Assembly: GCF_020536995.1 (NCBI RefSeq)
Contig: NC_068363.1
Location: 6,365,598-6,429,597 of the forward strand
Source of the DNA: Dreissena polymorpha
Lineage: Eukaryota; Mollusca; Bivalvia; Myida; Dreissenidae
DNA length: 64,000 bases
Direction: 5' to 3'
The translations under genes were made by a program, and so were the position numbers. The notes beneath the pieces were generated by a model. It saw only the letters and a program-made list of their open reading frames with translations, was not told where the DNA came from and searched no databases. This document shows, piece by piece, positions 12,568-36,611 of this stretch (position 1 is the first letter of the stretch; each line of letters starts with the position of its first letter).

Positions 12568-13800
12568 ACAAGAGGGCCATGATGGCCCTGTATCGCTCCA
12601 CTGCTAAAAAAAGGCTGAAACAAATATTCTCTGCATGTTAAAATACTTAAATATAGGCCCTATTTAAGCACATGTACACTTTTGTGACCCCCTGGGCTTT
12701 GTCAAATTTAACCCCAGGGGCATAATTTGAGCAACCTGTGTAGAGGACTACTATATCTCACTAAATACAAAATGTGGTAGCCCTAGGTCCTAGAGTTAAG
12801 GACAAGAATATTTTAAAAGTTTTCCCAAAATAAGCAAGATATAAGCGTATATAATGTTCAATTCTGTGACCCGCGGGTCAGGGTCAAATTTGACCCAAAG
12901 GGCATAATTTGAACAAATTTGGTAGAGGACTATAAGATGTTACTGCATACCAAATTTGGCAGCCATAGTCTGAATGGTTTTCGACAAGAAGATTTTCAAA
13001 GATTTCACAAAATAGGCGCTTTATAAGCGTTTATTCAATTATGTGACCCCTCCAGGGCAGAGTCAAAGTTGACCCCAGAGGCATTATTTGAACAAATTTG
13101 GTAGAGGTTTATAAGATGTCACTACATACCAAATTTGGTAGCCCTAGGCCCAATGGTTATGGACAAGTATATTTTTTATGTTTTCACAAAATAGGCCTTA
13201 TATATGCATATGTTCAATTTTGTGACCCCCGGGGCAGGGTCAAATTTGACCCCAGGGGCATAATTTGAAGAAATTTGGTAGAGGACTATCAGATGTCTCT
13301 ACATACCAAATTTGATAGCCCAAGGCCCAATGGTTATGGACGAGAAGATTTTTAAAGTTTTCACAAAATAGGCCTTATATAAGCATATGTTCAATTTTGT
13401 GACCCCCAGGGCAGGGTCAAATTTGACCCCAGGGGCATAATTTGAAGAAATTTGGTAGAGGACTATTAGATGTCTCTACATACCAAATTTGATAGCCCTA
13501 GACCCAATGGTTATGGATGAGAAGATTTTGAAAGTTTTCACAAAATAGGCCTTATATAAGCAAATTTTACTTTTTGTGACACCCGGGGCAGGGTCAAATT
13601 TGACCCAAGGGGCATAATTTGAACAAATTTGAAAGAGGTTCACCCCAGGAACATTCCTGAGAAATTTCATCAGAATTGGACCAGTAGTTTAGGAGAAGAT
13701 GTTTTAAGTAAAAGTTAACGCACGGACACACGCACGCACGCACGACGGACACAGGACCATGACATAAGCCCCGCTGGCCTCTGGCCAGTGGAGCTAAAAA
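12568..13800 (+). mobile_element. Tandem-core element (caagagg...gagctaaaa)
   Basis: The left end is 'aacaagagggccatgatggc', followed by 'cgctccactg'. The right end 'ccagtggagctaaaaa' pairs with that left motif. The core holds about six units of about 175 bp with 'gggcagggtcaaatttgacc' and 'ggggcataatttgaa'. A run of 'cacgcacgcacg' lies near the 3' end. No protein is encoded. Confidence 0.8.
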
Positions 13801-14534
13801 TCATGCAATAAGAATCTACCCAGAATCCGTGATTTCCCTGTCTGTAACCTCCGGTTCCTCAAAATATCCGGTAACCGATGCATTGTCTATCTCTGATTCA
13901 TCATTTCTGGAGCATCAAATTGCCCTTAGCATGTCGTGGGCTGTGAATTTGTCTGGTCATATCAGATTCATCTGAGCAAACTGATCTCTTCAGTTGCCCA
14001 ATTTCCGATTGAATGTATAAGTGCAATTGAGTGCACCAGTACATGCAATGTTGCCTGCAGGTTAATTGTGGTTTCTGTGACATCATAACTAAAATTGAGA
14101 ATGACCATTCCATGCTTGACTGCTCATTGGTCAGCTTGTCCTCTATTGAAAACTGCAAACCAGGTTAAGTGTGACTTCATTTGAATGTTACAGCCTATGT
14201 CATAGATATATCCATTTCGCTGAAGGGATTTATATTGATTATCTCAAAATATGCCTTTTGATGGATTAGCATTCTCAGTTACAAACTATGTAATGCATTT
14301 TAGACTGGTGTTGAGAGCCTCAAAGACTGTATTTGAAGGGAGACGCCTTTTAGGAAGTTTGTTGTATGATAATAATGCCTTAAAGGCTTGGAGAATATGT
14401 TTTTAGGTAGTTTTGTTCTCTCATTAACATAGGATGCCTCTAAAGCTGGCAAAGCTAACCTCAAGTACTGAAATTAGATATCAATTTGGAGGAAGAAGCA
14501 TTTCAAGCAGTGTGCTGTACTGTAATTATGCCCT

Positions 14535-14640
14535 TTTACCCTTTCCCACTTAGAAGCTAAGTAATGCAAACAGCATTAAACCAGACCAGCTTGTAACTCG
14601 CAGTCTTTTCAGGTTTTATGAATGAAGGAAATATTGCACA
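14535..14640. mobile_element. Fragment of a TTAACCC-type MITE
   Basis: It contains 'accctttcccacttagaagc' and 'taactcgcagtcttttcagg', matching half of the element nested at 15148-15365. The other end is lost. Confidence 0.5.
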
Positions 14641-15027
14641 CGACTACATTAGAACACAAGACTTATAACCAGATCAAAACGATTTTCAAACTTAAATTAT
14701 AAGTGGTTAATTTTAATGTAATCTTTAGATGAGTTTTTTTTAATGAGAATACGACAAACGCTTTATGCAATCATTTCTAAACCACAATATTTCCAATATA
14801 TTTGTAATAACTGTAATTTCCCTTGTTTATTTTTCGTAATATTAATGTTACATAGTTTAGGAACCGAGTATACTAAATGGGTAGACCGACGGTCAAGAAC
14901 TGGACATTGTTAGATATGCATTTTCACATAATAATAGGACAATATTTACATGATGTACCGTATACAGACATGTAATCATTATCTAAGACTGAAAGATTCT
15001 GAAGGCTAGATGTGCCACTGTTCTTCT

Positions 15028-15455
15028 TGGGAAAACAGGGCTTAATGGATGTGCGAAAAGTGCCATCTGAGATATGCACACTACAAGGCTTAACAGCAAA
15101 GACATTTTCCTCCTAAACTGGATTTCACTTAGAAGATACTTCCTTTAACCCTTTACCACTTAGATACACATTTTGACACATTTGTAGTCCATTAAAATGT
15201 TAAATTTAATTAAAGACCTTTCTAACTAGATTCAAGTTTTAAAGGCTTTATTTACAACCCTTAGATACTGATGAGTAGCTAACAGCATAAACCTGAACAG
15301 ACTGCGAGTTACTCGCAGGCTGTTTTGGTTTTATGCTGTTTGCACATAGCCATTTTCACTTTTCTTCTGAGGGGGCAGTAGTTAAACAAAAAGTACACAA
15401 ACAGCGGAAAGTTGTGTCCTTAAGCCCCATTTTCCCAGAGCAAGGCTCATTATTT
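15028..15455. mobile_element. Palindromic MITE (family P) with a nested TTAACCC-type MITE
   Basis: Family P sequence runs from 'ttgggaaaacagggcttaat' to 'ttttcccagagcaaggctca'. It is interrupted at about 15148-15365 by a second element starting 'ttaaccctttaccacttag', with an inner hairpin 'actgcgagttactcgcag'. The nesting shows that family P was inserted first. Confidence 0.7.
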
Positions 15456-15945
15456 ATGAGGTCTAACATTGTTTAGCCAATGCATGTTTATAATAGCAAA
15501 ATGTCAAGAATTAAATAGTCTAGCGGTGTTGTTATTGCAACTTGACGTGATAGTTTTCCTACTTTCAGTCTAGAAATAAATCGCGACAACTTAATATATC
15601 TTGACATTTGCCATATTAACATAACATTCCGGTGGCTGGCGTTAAGAGCTCTGACATCCTTGTAAGTCATTAACAGAAGTTTTAGGGTTAACAATCAAGA
15701 CATACTGTATCAACGTAAAAATGGTCAGGATACAAAAATGGTCAGGATACAGTGACCATATATTGAGATTGCTTGGATTGCATTGGCTGCCTGATAAGAG
15801 CCGTATATAATGAGCAACCAGCATTACTAAAGACCAGCCATTGCATAAGTGTAGTCTAGTCAGGAACTACACTGTCCGCTGTAAATTCACGCAAGGTTGT
15901 TGTCTCAATAGTGGACATCAAATGTGCAGGCTGGTCTCGCGATTC

Positions 15946-16060
15946 CTGGACATATGTGGCATAAGACCCATTTTGGCACAACACGACATATGTGGCATAA
16001 GACCCATTTTGGCACAACACGGCATATGTGGCATAAGACCCATTTTGGCACGACATGGCT
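15946..16060. repeat. 34-bp unit, three copies
   Basis: The unit is 'acatatgtggcataagaccc' plus 'attttggcacaac'. The same text, reversed, forms the left end of the palindromic element at 45112-45327, so this array is probably a tandem amplification of that element's terminus. Confidence 0.9.
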
Positions 16061-16284
16061 TATACAGGTGAAGTATGTACAGGGTGTATAGTGCAATATC
16101 AGTACACCAGTGCAACTTGGTGTCATCATTTTCATTACTGTACATGTACTTAAAGCTGAACATATTTCATGTCACAAGAGCATAAAATTAAACACAATCT
16201 GGTAATCAAATATGTTTATAAAATATTGATCATAAAAGTGTTCATGCATTAGAACACATTTTACATATCTTCAGTCACAGGCTA

Positions 16285-28432
<12,148 letters not shown>

Positions 28433-28639
28433 TTTTGTCGTACTTTCTGTGTGTTTACGACATCAGTTATTAATTAAAATGTGTGTTCCTTTTTTGAAAA
28501 TGATAGGAAAAATAATCGATAAGTAATGATATTGAATATGAAGTAAATACAAATTATTGAAAGAAATAATAAATAAAGCTTTGTTGCAAAAACGGTGAAT
28601 AGTAAAATATTGTCTCGTAGGAAAGTTGTTAATGTCAAG
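28433..28639. promoter_or_regulatory. Putative shared FARS2-LYRM4 bidirectional promoter
   Basis: Only 207 bp separate the two start codons, which point away from each other. Visible short motifs are a forkhead-like 'tgtttac' near 28450 and 'taatcgataa' near 28512. No TATA box is placed convincingly. Human LYRM4 and FARS2 share the same head-to-head arrangement. Promoter function is inferred from position only. Confidence 0.7.
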
Positions 28640-28722
28640 ATGGCATCAGCCAAAAGAACCACAATGTCACTGTATAAATCTCTGCTGCGAGAGAGCAAGA
28701 AGCTGAATTCATATAATTTTAG
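28640..28722 (+). CDS. LYRM4: LYRM4 exon 1
   Basis: It encodes 'MASAKRTTMSLYKSLLRESK' and 'KLNSYNF' plus two bases. The donor is gtatac at 28723; the split codon completes as Arg. Confidence 0.93.
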
Positions 28723-31700
28723 GTATACCGTTATCATTTGTTATATTATATACTTGCGAGAGATGTTAAAATCACAATTGTTTATTTACGATATAAAATT
28801 AAATGTACATGTACGATATAAAATAAACATCAAAATCCAAGTTGTTTACATCAGATCTGAAGTTACAATTCATTGGCACTAGATACTTACAATCTACATC
28901 TACGGTATACTCCCGAACAATCATTGACAGTTGACTTTAGTTCGATATTATGGAGGGTGTAGGGGAATATGATGGGGTTTCTTTTTCTAGTTACACGTAA
29001 CACCTCGCACTTATCAGGGTTAAATTCCATTGCCAAATCTTTTTCCCATTGTTCTAGTTGGTAGAGGTCATTTTGGAGTTGTACTGAATCGGACTGGGAC
29101 TTGATTGTCAGGTAGACTACAGTGTCGTCAGCAAATAACCTGGCATTACTTTTTGTGCTGTCCGGGAGGTCATTTATATATGTCAGGAAGGGGCAGGGAC
29201 CTATGACTGACCCTTGTGGGACACCAGACATTACTGGGAGTTCATCTGAGATATGACCCTCAATCGCAACTCTCTGTGTACGGTTACTGAGGAAGGATCT
29301 AATCCAGGATGTGACCTCTAAGTTCGACCCAAGCTTGGATAATTTGTGGATGAGCTTCAGTGCCTTCCCCAGGATTTTTTTCAGGCGCCCCGGGGCCGAT
29401 CGGGGGTGGGTTCGGGAGGGGTGTCTTCTCCCGACGTTGATTTTTTTTTAATTTAACGTGTCAATTCACGTTCTGTGGTGCGTTATAACTCAAAGAAAAA
29501 CAGCGTCAAAAGACGTCATTTGGTGCGCTATGACTCTTCAAAAAAATCCCCCAGTTATTTAAAAAAATATTTTTTTATATTGTTTAATTGTTTTAAAACT
29601 TTTCCACACTGATAGTAAAATCCCGACTCGAACGATTCCCCAATACATCCGTTTCAACCCGACTCTATTACTGTATACTTACTATTTTTCAAGTTTCTAT
29701 TTATTATCCGATAATCCCGTATATTCCGTTTTTATCAATCTCTTTCTGGTAAATATTTACGATAAAAGCTTTCAGTTATTTCTTTAACACAAACCTTGCC
29801 ATTTTTTAAGTGACTATTTATAGATTTGATGAAATATTGCCTCTGAATATGTGTCAATCCCCTGACCTGTTGTGTGCTTGTTAAAACGCTCAATACACGC
29901 CATGTGTATGCAAGAGACACGACGTTGTACTTGCTGCATAATTTTCGCACTCTTTTTAATTGAGAAAAAGATTCGACACAAAATCAATTTGCACTGCTAA
30001 TTTGAAGCAAAAATATTTAACGTTGCGGTAACATTTACATTCGGAAGTGTGTTTCGGATTAAAAACGCGTTAACATCGACTTACGGGAATGGGTTTCGGA
30101 TTACAAATTTAATTATTCCCATTTGAGATTTCAACAAATATTAACCGTTGCGTTATAAATTCAACGATAATTTGTTTAAACACTTTACGAGTCGAATAAA
30201 TGTTTGACGGAATTATGCATGAAATTCACGTTGTCCACGAGGATCACGGCCGGTTGCCATCATCAGTCTTCTAACTATCGATTATCGGACGAAACATTTA
30301 CAAGTGTGCGTAATTTATTCAACGAAAATTTGTTAAAGCGCATTACATGTCGAATAAATGTCAGAAAAACGAGGTTAATCAGTTCTATAAATGGACATGC
30401 TGAAATAGATATGTACTGGAATTAAATAAATTGTTATCACATAATTGTAACCGGGAGTCATTTGCACAACTTACTCGCTATAATAATTAATTGTTTACCA
30501 CTTGCAATTAATTTCTCGTATTAACTATGAGTCATAGGTAACACTTGTTTACAGTAAAAAGGTGTGATGATGATGCCCGAAACCGTCTTTAATGTTCTGT
30601 ACTGTACTAATTACCGGTTTATATTACTCAAATGGTAAAACTTCTTACTAATCAAGCTGCGATAAACTCTTACTTCATGCCCGACGTCAATCAAAAATAA
30701 TGGTCGATAGTTAACCCCGCCCTCATAAGCATTCGCGTAACCGATTGGACGATGAACTTCACAGTTTGACGACTGGAAAGTTACCAGATACATCCTTGTC
30801 AGCATTTAAATGCCCGTGTAATGTGGCTAGAATAATCGATACGCGCGTCATGCTATTCTCTTATCAGTGGATTATCAATTACCCCATGTGGTGTTTATGG
30901 CGATTACTTGTGAAAGTAGGTACCGAGTGCTCTTTTAAAACAGGGAATATTGATACACTGATAGGGAAACCTTGTTTTTTTTGGACAATCTCCACTTTCT
31001 TTTCCTGAAGAATACACTGATCGGAAAATTTCAAGCGCCCCGGGGACTCTGATTTCGAAGTTCAAGCGCCCCGGCAAGGGGCGCTTAAATGGCCTGGGGA
31101 AGACCCTGAGCTTGTGGTGATCGACCTTATCGAACGCTTTGGAGAAATCCATTACGATTACGTCAGTTTGTTGACCATTTTCTAGAGAGTCTAATAGTTC
31201 TTGGGAAAAACTAACCAGCTGTGTCTCGCAGCTATGTTTTGACCTAAATCCATGTTGAAAAGTGGAAAGGAGCTGGTACTTATCAAAGTGGGACATTAAG
31301 TTTGAGACAATAATGTGTTCCATCAGTTTAGAGACAATACATGTAAGTGATATGGGTCTGTAATTACTTGGTTTTGACCTTGATCCGTTCTTGAACACAG
31401 GGGCTGCGGTTGCTTTCTTCCAGTCTGATGGAACAATACCTGAGCTAAGAGATAATTGGAATATCCTACAAACGATGGGTGAAATCTCTTTGTGAAGTTC
31501 TTTTAGGATCCGTGGTGAAATCTGGTCTGGGCCGGATGCTTTACTGGGGCAGAGACCACTCAAGAGTTTATCCACACCTTCTTCTGTTATAGTTATTGAG
31601 GGCATTTGAGACTTCACCTTGTTTATAAGGGTGCTACAGGCCTGCTTTAGGCTGAGGGGCTGGGGCAGAGAGAATACAGATTCAAACTGTCTATTTAGGA

Positions 31701-34700
31701 TGTTGGCCTTTTCAGTAGGTTTTGTGTGGGTGATACTTTCTGACTTGAGTGGTAACACTTCGAAGTTTTCGGACTTGTTGTGTTTGACAAAGCTATACAT
31801 TTTTTTGCTTCTACCTGGTTGTGAGTCACCCTCAAAGATAACCGTTTCTAGGTAAAGCCAATAGGACTTTCTTATTTGGCTTTGGATGGAGGCCTTTATG
31901 GTTTTGAACTGGGAAGTTAACTTTTGGTCTGCTGACTTTTTATTTTTGATTTGTTGGTATAATCTGTCTCTTCGTCTGATGAGTCTAATAATTGATGGGG
32001 TGAGCCATGGCAAGTCTTGTCTGGTCTTTGTCGTTTTTGTCGGGATATGGGTTTCACATAGATTGTTAAGTTTAACTTTGAAGTCCATCCAGGCAGTGTC
32101 GTGGTTTGTATAATTAGTAGTTAGAAACAACATACGAAATTTGTCAATGTCTTGTTTCAGCTGTGACCAATTAGCACATTTGTAAATTGGTATTTTTCTT
32201 TTAGGTTGGAGTTTAAGACCTTTGTTGATTTGTATTTCATGAAAGACTACCGGTATGTCGTGGTTGGAAAGGCAAGACTGGGTAGGGTTTTAACGGTACA
32301 GATAGGTGATGGAAGATTGATTAGAAAAAAGTCGAGGATGTTCGATTTTCTAGTGGGGATTTTGACTACGTTTTTAAGGTTATAGGTGACCATGTTTTCT
32401 AGAAAATCTTCATGCAATTCCTTGTGTTTGCAGGTAGGCTTAAGGGATTCGTCTGTCTAGTCAATGTCAGGTAAGTTAAAGCCTCCTAGGAGCCAGATGA
32501 TGCTATTCTTGGGGATGAGTTTTAACGATGACCATAGCTCATCAAGGGATTCTTTGTCACCCTCATGGGGATGGTAGTATGATCCTATGTATATGGATCT
32601 TACTCCGGGAATGGTTACCTTTACCCAGCATAAGTTGCATTTGGTTTTAACATCTTGCTCTTCTTGGTTTACTAGGGATTTGGCAATGGCTATAAGGACC
32701 TCTCCACCCTTGGAGTGTGTACGTTAATCTCTGTATACATCGTAATTGAGGGAGTCAGGAAAGATCTCGGAAGTGTGAATCTCAGGTTTAAGCCATGTTT
32801 CGGTGCAACATATTACATCAGGTTTAGTTTGATATATTACCTGGTGTAGGTCAGGGATCTTATTTTTAATTGACCTACAGTTAATATTGAGAACTGATAT
32901 TCTCTGACTTACGTTTCTAGGTTTGGAAGGCTTCCGATCTTTTGATGAGACCGGCGTAGAAGTGGCCTGGGGGGATTTGAACTGTTTGGGGGTAGAGGGA
33001 AAATCACTTACTTCGGGGCTGCTTACTTGTTGGGTAGGTGAGACAGTTTTAGAGGAAGATACTAGGTTGTTGTAAATATTTGTATCACTAAGGGAGTCTA
33101 GCATTCTACAGTTCAAGCATTCTACAGTTCATTAGTGGTTTTACTAGGTTCGTCATGCAATCATCTAAAATGTCTTAATTTAGATCATTCTCCGAGATTT
33201 AAGGATTTAAAGTTAATTATAGAAGTTGCTGTGATGCTTGTAGAAATGTGGTGGTGCTGGTATAATTGTTTGCGCTTGAAGCCTTGATTGCACTCTGATC
33301 ACAATTTGTCAATAATTTAGCTTCAACAATATGCCACAGTCTAATCTAGGGTACATTATATGAATTGTTAGCTAGTTTTAAATGATTCCATGAATGATGA
33401 TTGGGTCTCAATTGGTCAGGATTACGATTCTATGAAGCTGGGGTTACTCCTATAAAGACGGTTAGGTTCAAGAACATTAAAATGACAATACAAGTGATGT
33501 CTTGCACGATTATGATTTCTGGTGTTCTTGAGATCAACTTAATAAGTTTTTAACTTAAGAATAAATTCTGTATGCCAAAAATGAATGAGGGAGAATTTTT
33601 ATGCGGAATACCCTGCAAGTGGTCTGAGGAATGTAACAATAGTTCTCATGCTCATAAAATAATAATAATAAATATTTAGTTACTTAATGATGAGCAGGCA
33701 TTGATCTTATATTATTTTAATTTTTATTTTTTAAGGTCAACTAAAATGTGCATTTAATTTTTTATTTGTCTCCAAAAGAGGACGAAAAAATTTCCTGGAT
33801 TATTCATATTGTTAAAGGCCGTCATTATCAAATTATAAGAAGGAATGTTTGGAATTTTGTTATGAATTCTCATGCTATTGATTATAACAATATTGCAGTA
33901 GCAAGCTGTTTAGCCATCCAGGACTTAAACGATTATGATATAACAATTTGAACCCAGTTGAATGGAGATTGCAGTTATGGCCATAAATCTGATACAATAT
34001 GTCTGTTTCAGTTTTAAAGGGGCAGTTCAATAGATTTTGGCATGTATTGAAGCTTGTCATTAAATGCTTTATATTGATAAATTTAAACATTTGAACTAAA
34101 AATCTCCAGTAAAAAAAAACAAGAATACAATTTAAAAAAAAGGAAAAAAAGTAACCCTCAACAGGGCTCGAACCACTGACCCCTGGATTCCTGGAGTAAA
34201 AAGTACTCAGTAAAAAGCCTCCCGCCTAGACCACTCGACCATCCATGCTCATATTCAGAGCGGATGTGTTGTTTAGCTATATAAACAATCCTAGTAGTTT
34301 CCCAAAATATTGAATCGCATAGCTTTATCTGTTGGACGGCCCCTATAATAGTGGATAATCAGTTTTTGGGGATTTTGCAGGTCAGAAACCAATTGAATAA
34401 GGCATTGATGCAAGAGCAATTTTAGTAGAAATTGATTAAGTCTTACAAGGTTTTTTAAAATAAATGTTTGTATATTTCAGAATGTATGCCCTTGACAAAA
34501 TACGTCATGATTTTCGAGCCAACAAGAATGTTACAGAACCAGCTCAGTTGGATGTGTTGTTGAAGAAAGCCAGAGAAAACTTAGATGTAATTAAACGGCA
34601 GGTTAGTGCAGGTGGCAGGTTAAACAGGTCACTTTTTATTACTTTTTAGTGTACTTACTCTTGGTTGCTTTCCATGACTGACATGTATTTTCTTTCAGTT

Positions 34701-35094
34701 AGTCTGGTCTCTGTGGGAATGGCACAGAAACTGTATCTATTATTAGTACTTGCATATCTTCAACTGCATATAGAGATGCTTTTGATGTATTAACAAGATT
34801 TGTATATTTTGAGTATTCCCCCGATTCATTAGCAGATTTGAGTCCTAGCTGGAATTTATATAAAATTGTGCAATAATAACCATTGTGTAGTAAGTCATTG
34901 ACCTTTTGTATGAATACCAGCAAGATTTATTATTTGAGATACATTCCTAAAAAATGATTTCTATTTTGTGATTTGTAAAGAACAGAAGGTATACTGTGTA
35001 TACTGTTGTTTTTCAGGCTGTTATAGGTCATATGTATGGCGAGGGACATCTGGTCATAGAGAATAGACCGTCTCAGAGCCAGTCAACCACGTGA
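28640..35094 (+). CDS. LYRM4: LYR motif protein 4 (ISD11)
   Basis: LYRM4 is the small mitochondrial partner that stabilises the cysteine desulfurase NFS1 and, with acyl carrier protein, enables iron-sulfur cluster synthesis. Exons 28640-28722, 34481-34601 and 35017-35094 join in phase to 93 codons plus TGA (human: 91 residues). The N-terminus contains 'SLYKSLLRESKKLNSYNFR' against human 'SLYRAMLRESKRFSAYNYR'. The LYR-type tripeptide is LYK here, where human has LYR. Next come 'IRHDFRANKNVTEP' and the conserved end 'GHLVIENR'. The start codon lies in 'gtcaagATGGC'. The first intron (5.8 kb) holds a LINE split by a DNA transposon. It shares a promoter region with FARS2. Confidence 0.95.
28880..33130 (-). 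mobile_element. Broken LINE (non-LTR retrotransposon), Jockey/CR1-like
   Basis: On the minus strand an APE-type endonuclease start is seen at 33116-32724 ('RISVLNINCRSIKNKIPDLH', 'DVICCTETWL'). A reverse transcriptase follows at 32133-31110 ('SNYRPISLTCIVSKLMEHII', 'FQHGFRSKHSCETQL', 'VIVMDFSKAFDKVDHHKL') and continues at 29350-28887 ('SGVPQGSVIGPCPFLTYIND', 'ARLFADDTVVYL'). The part between endonuclease and reverse transcriptase (32134-32723) has frame breaks. No 5' ORF1 is recognised. It lies antisense in LYRM4 intron 1 and is split at 29358-31108 by a DNA transposon. Confidence 0.9.
29358..31108. mobile_element. 1.75 kb hAT-like element inserted in the LINE
   Basis: The ends 'cagtgccttccccagg' and 'cctggggaagaccctg' are inverted repeats, followed inward by 'gcgccccgg' on both sides. 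Target duplication 'agctt' is at 29353-29357 and 31109-31113. Small frames inside (for example 29735-29950, 30611-30805) show no transposase similarity, so the element looks non-autonomous. Confidence 0.85.
33131..34017. other. LYRM4 intron 1, remainder
   Basis: This is AT-rich intron sequence without a recognised exon. 'cattctacagttca' is duplicated at 33101-33130, at the 5' edge of the LINE. Confidence 0.4.
34018..34344 (-). mobile_element. TTAA-type MITE with tRNA-like module, copy 3 (shorter)
   Basis: The left end is 'aggggcagttcaatag' after TTAA (34014-34017); the right end 'gacggcccct' is before ATAA. The minus-strand module differs from copies 1 and 2: A-box-like 'ggtcgagtggtctagg' and B-box-like 'ggttcgagccc', closer to a long-arm (Ser/Leu) tRNA. 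Flanking text 'ggcatgtattgaag' and 'taaatgctttatattgataa' matches the other copies. Confidence 0.75.
34481..34601 (+). CDS. LYRM4: LYRM4 exon 2
   Basis: The acceptor is 'tatatttcag' and the donor gttagt. It encodes 'MYALDKIRHDFRANKNV' to 'ENLDVIKRQ', aligned with human 'TYAVRRIRDAFRENKNV' to 'RDLGVIRRQ'. Confidence 0.95.
35017..35094 (+). CDS. LYRM4: LYRM4 exon 3
   Basis: The acceptor is 'gtttttcag'. It encodes 'AVIGHMYGEGHLVIENRPSQ' and ends 'SQSTT' with TGA at 35092-35094. Human has 'VHIGQLYSTDKLIIENR'. Confidence 0.93.
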   Translation, partial: AVIGHMYGEGHLVIENRPSQSQSTT

Positions 35095-35440
35095 TCCGTT
35101 ATTGAGGTTGTGAACTTGTGCTTATTAATTGACCATCGATTGAAGAACTGTGGACTTTCTTCATTTGTTTGCTTTCCTAGAACTGATGTGGCAAACAACA
35201 TCTCACTGCTTGCTCAGATCAAAATATGTTTCTCAGCAACTAATTAAAAATTAATATAAATAAGTACCATAAACATTTCTTCTTTTTTTGAAGGAAAAAG
35301 AATTTAGGAACTGTTAAAGAGATGTTAAAAATCAGGTCACCTCACATATGGAATTTATATAAGTGATGGTGTCATGAAATGGTGTTTATTCTGTGTGTTA
35401 AATAGCAGAGAATGGTATCCATTACCATTTGAACATTTAT

Positions 35441-35446
35441 AATAAA
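35441..35446 (+). terminator. Candidate LYRM4 polyadenylation signal
   Basis: AATAAA lies 347 bp after the LYRM4 stop. A second AATAAA lies near 35660. Which one is used cannot be told from sequence. Confidence 0.55.
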
Positions 35447-35755
35447 ATATTGTATTCCAAGTGTTGATTTTTTTAAAGACTTTTTTGAAGCATTTCTAAA
35501 AATGTTCTTTTTGAGCTGGTCATTCAAAACCTTGAGGTGTTAAACATTATGAAAACAAATGAGCTACATGTACTTACAAGATTCTTTTGAAGAATGTTGT
35601 ATGACTTCAGCGTCTGTATTTAATGGTATTGTGTCAAGTATTTAAAAGAAACAACCTGTAAATAAACAGAATGATGGCCCTTTTTTGCGCACTTTTGCAC
35701 ATGTGTATACAGACATATATATATGTTACTTTTTTACAATCAACAGAATAATGGC

Positions 35756-36606
35756 CAGGGCTTGACACTAACTTTTTTTACATACTGACCCAAAGGACCA
35801 CCAGCTTTCAGAAATTACTGGTCCTCCAAGATTTCAAGTGGTCCGACAATTTCTATGTTATTTTACCTAAATTTCAACTTACTTCCCGGACTATCCACAA
35901 TGTATTGTGCATTTATAAAAAGAAAACTATACTATCTACTAAACAATATCTTATCCTTTTCATATTTTTACTGTACCTCAAGCTTCTCTTCATTAGTTTT
36001 AGTTTTTTTAGGCGGAGGTTCTTTAAGGTTTTTTAGGCAGAGATTCAATTTCCTCCTGAAAGAAATTCCACATCGCGTAATCTTGAAAATACGTACTTTT
36101 ACTCTCCTGCAATATCAAAACATTATTTGGCACCCTCCAGTGTAATTTGCACGGTAAGCAAAGTATATTATGATGGCACTAAGATCGAAAAAATGCTGAT
36201 TATTGCTGCTTTTTCAGAATAATGAATACCATTTTGGTCATTTCTCAATCCGAACGCTTCAAATTTTATGTTTATTTGCCCGGAGACATTATCGGAAGAC
36301 ATTTTCAGACCGCAAATTAATTTTTTGATCCAACAACAGGTTTTTGTCATCCGGGCATCTAGAAAAATTGAAATTTCCAATATGTTGCTATTTTTATGCC
36401 GGTCTCGAGCTGGCCCATAAAATAATGATAAAATTACCGGTTTATTAGGAACTTAAAAAGTTGTTTTATTGATGAGAACGGCTTTCCACCAGTATTTCAC
36501 AATAAGCTGGCCAGGATTTTTCACTGGTCCAATCGATCAACCAAATTTCTAGTTTCACTGGTCCTCCCAATTTTTTACTGATTGGTAAAATTAATGTCGA
36601 GCCTTG
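35756..36606. mobile_element. 851-bp hAT-like element, 5-bp target duplication
   Basis: The left end 'cagggcttgacactaa' and right end 'ttaatgtcgagccttg' are inverted. The flanks are 'atggc' (35751-35755, 36607-36611). Subterminal 'actggtcctcc' motifs occur on both sides. No transposase is seen. Confidence 0.8.
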
Positions 36607-36611
36607 ATGGC

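Larger units (their letters stand above)
8429..16284. other. Intergenic region between the convergent RABGGTA and FARS2 genes
   Basis: No protein-coding exon is recognised here. It contains inverted-repeat elements (8991-9188, 9289-10450), a 42-bp array (11439-12290), a tandem-core element (12568-13800), family P and TTAA-type MITE pieces (14535-15455) and a short 34-bp array (15946-16060). The stretches 10451-11438 and 13800-14530 show nothing I can name. Confidence 0.6.
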
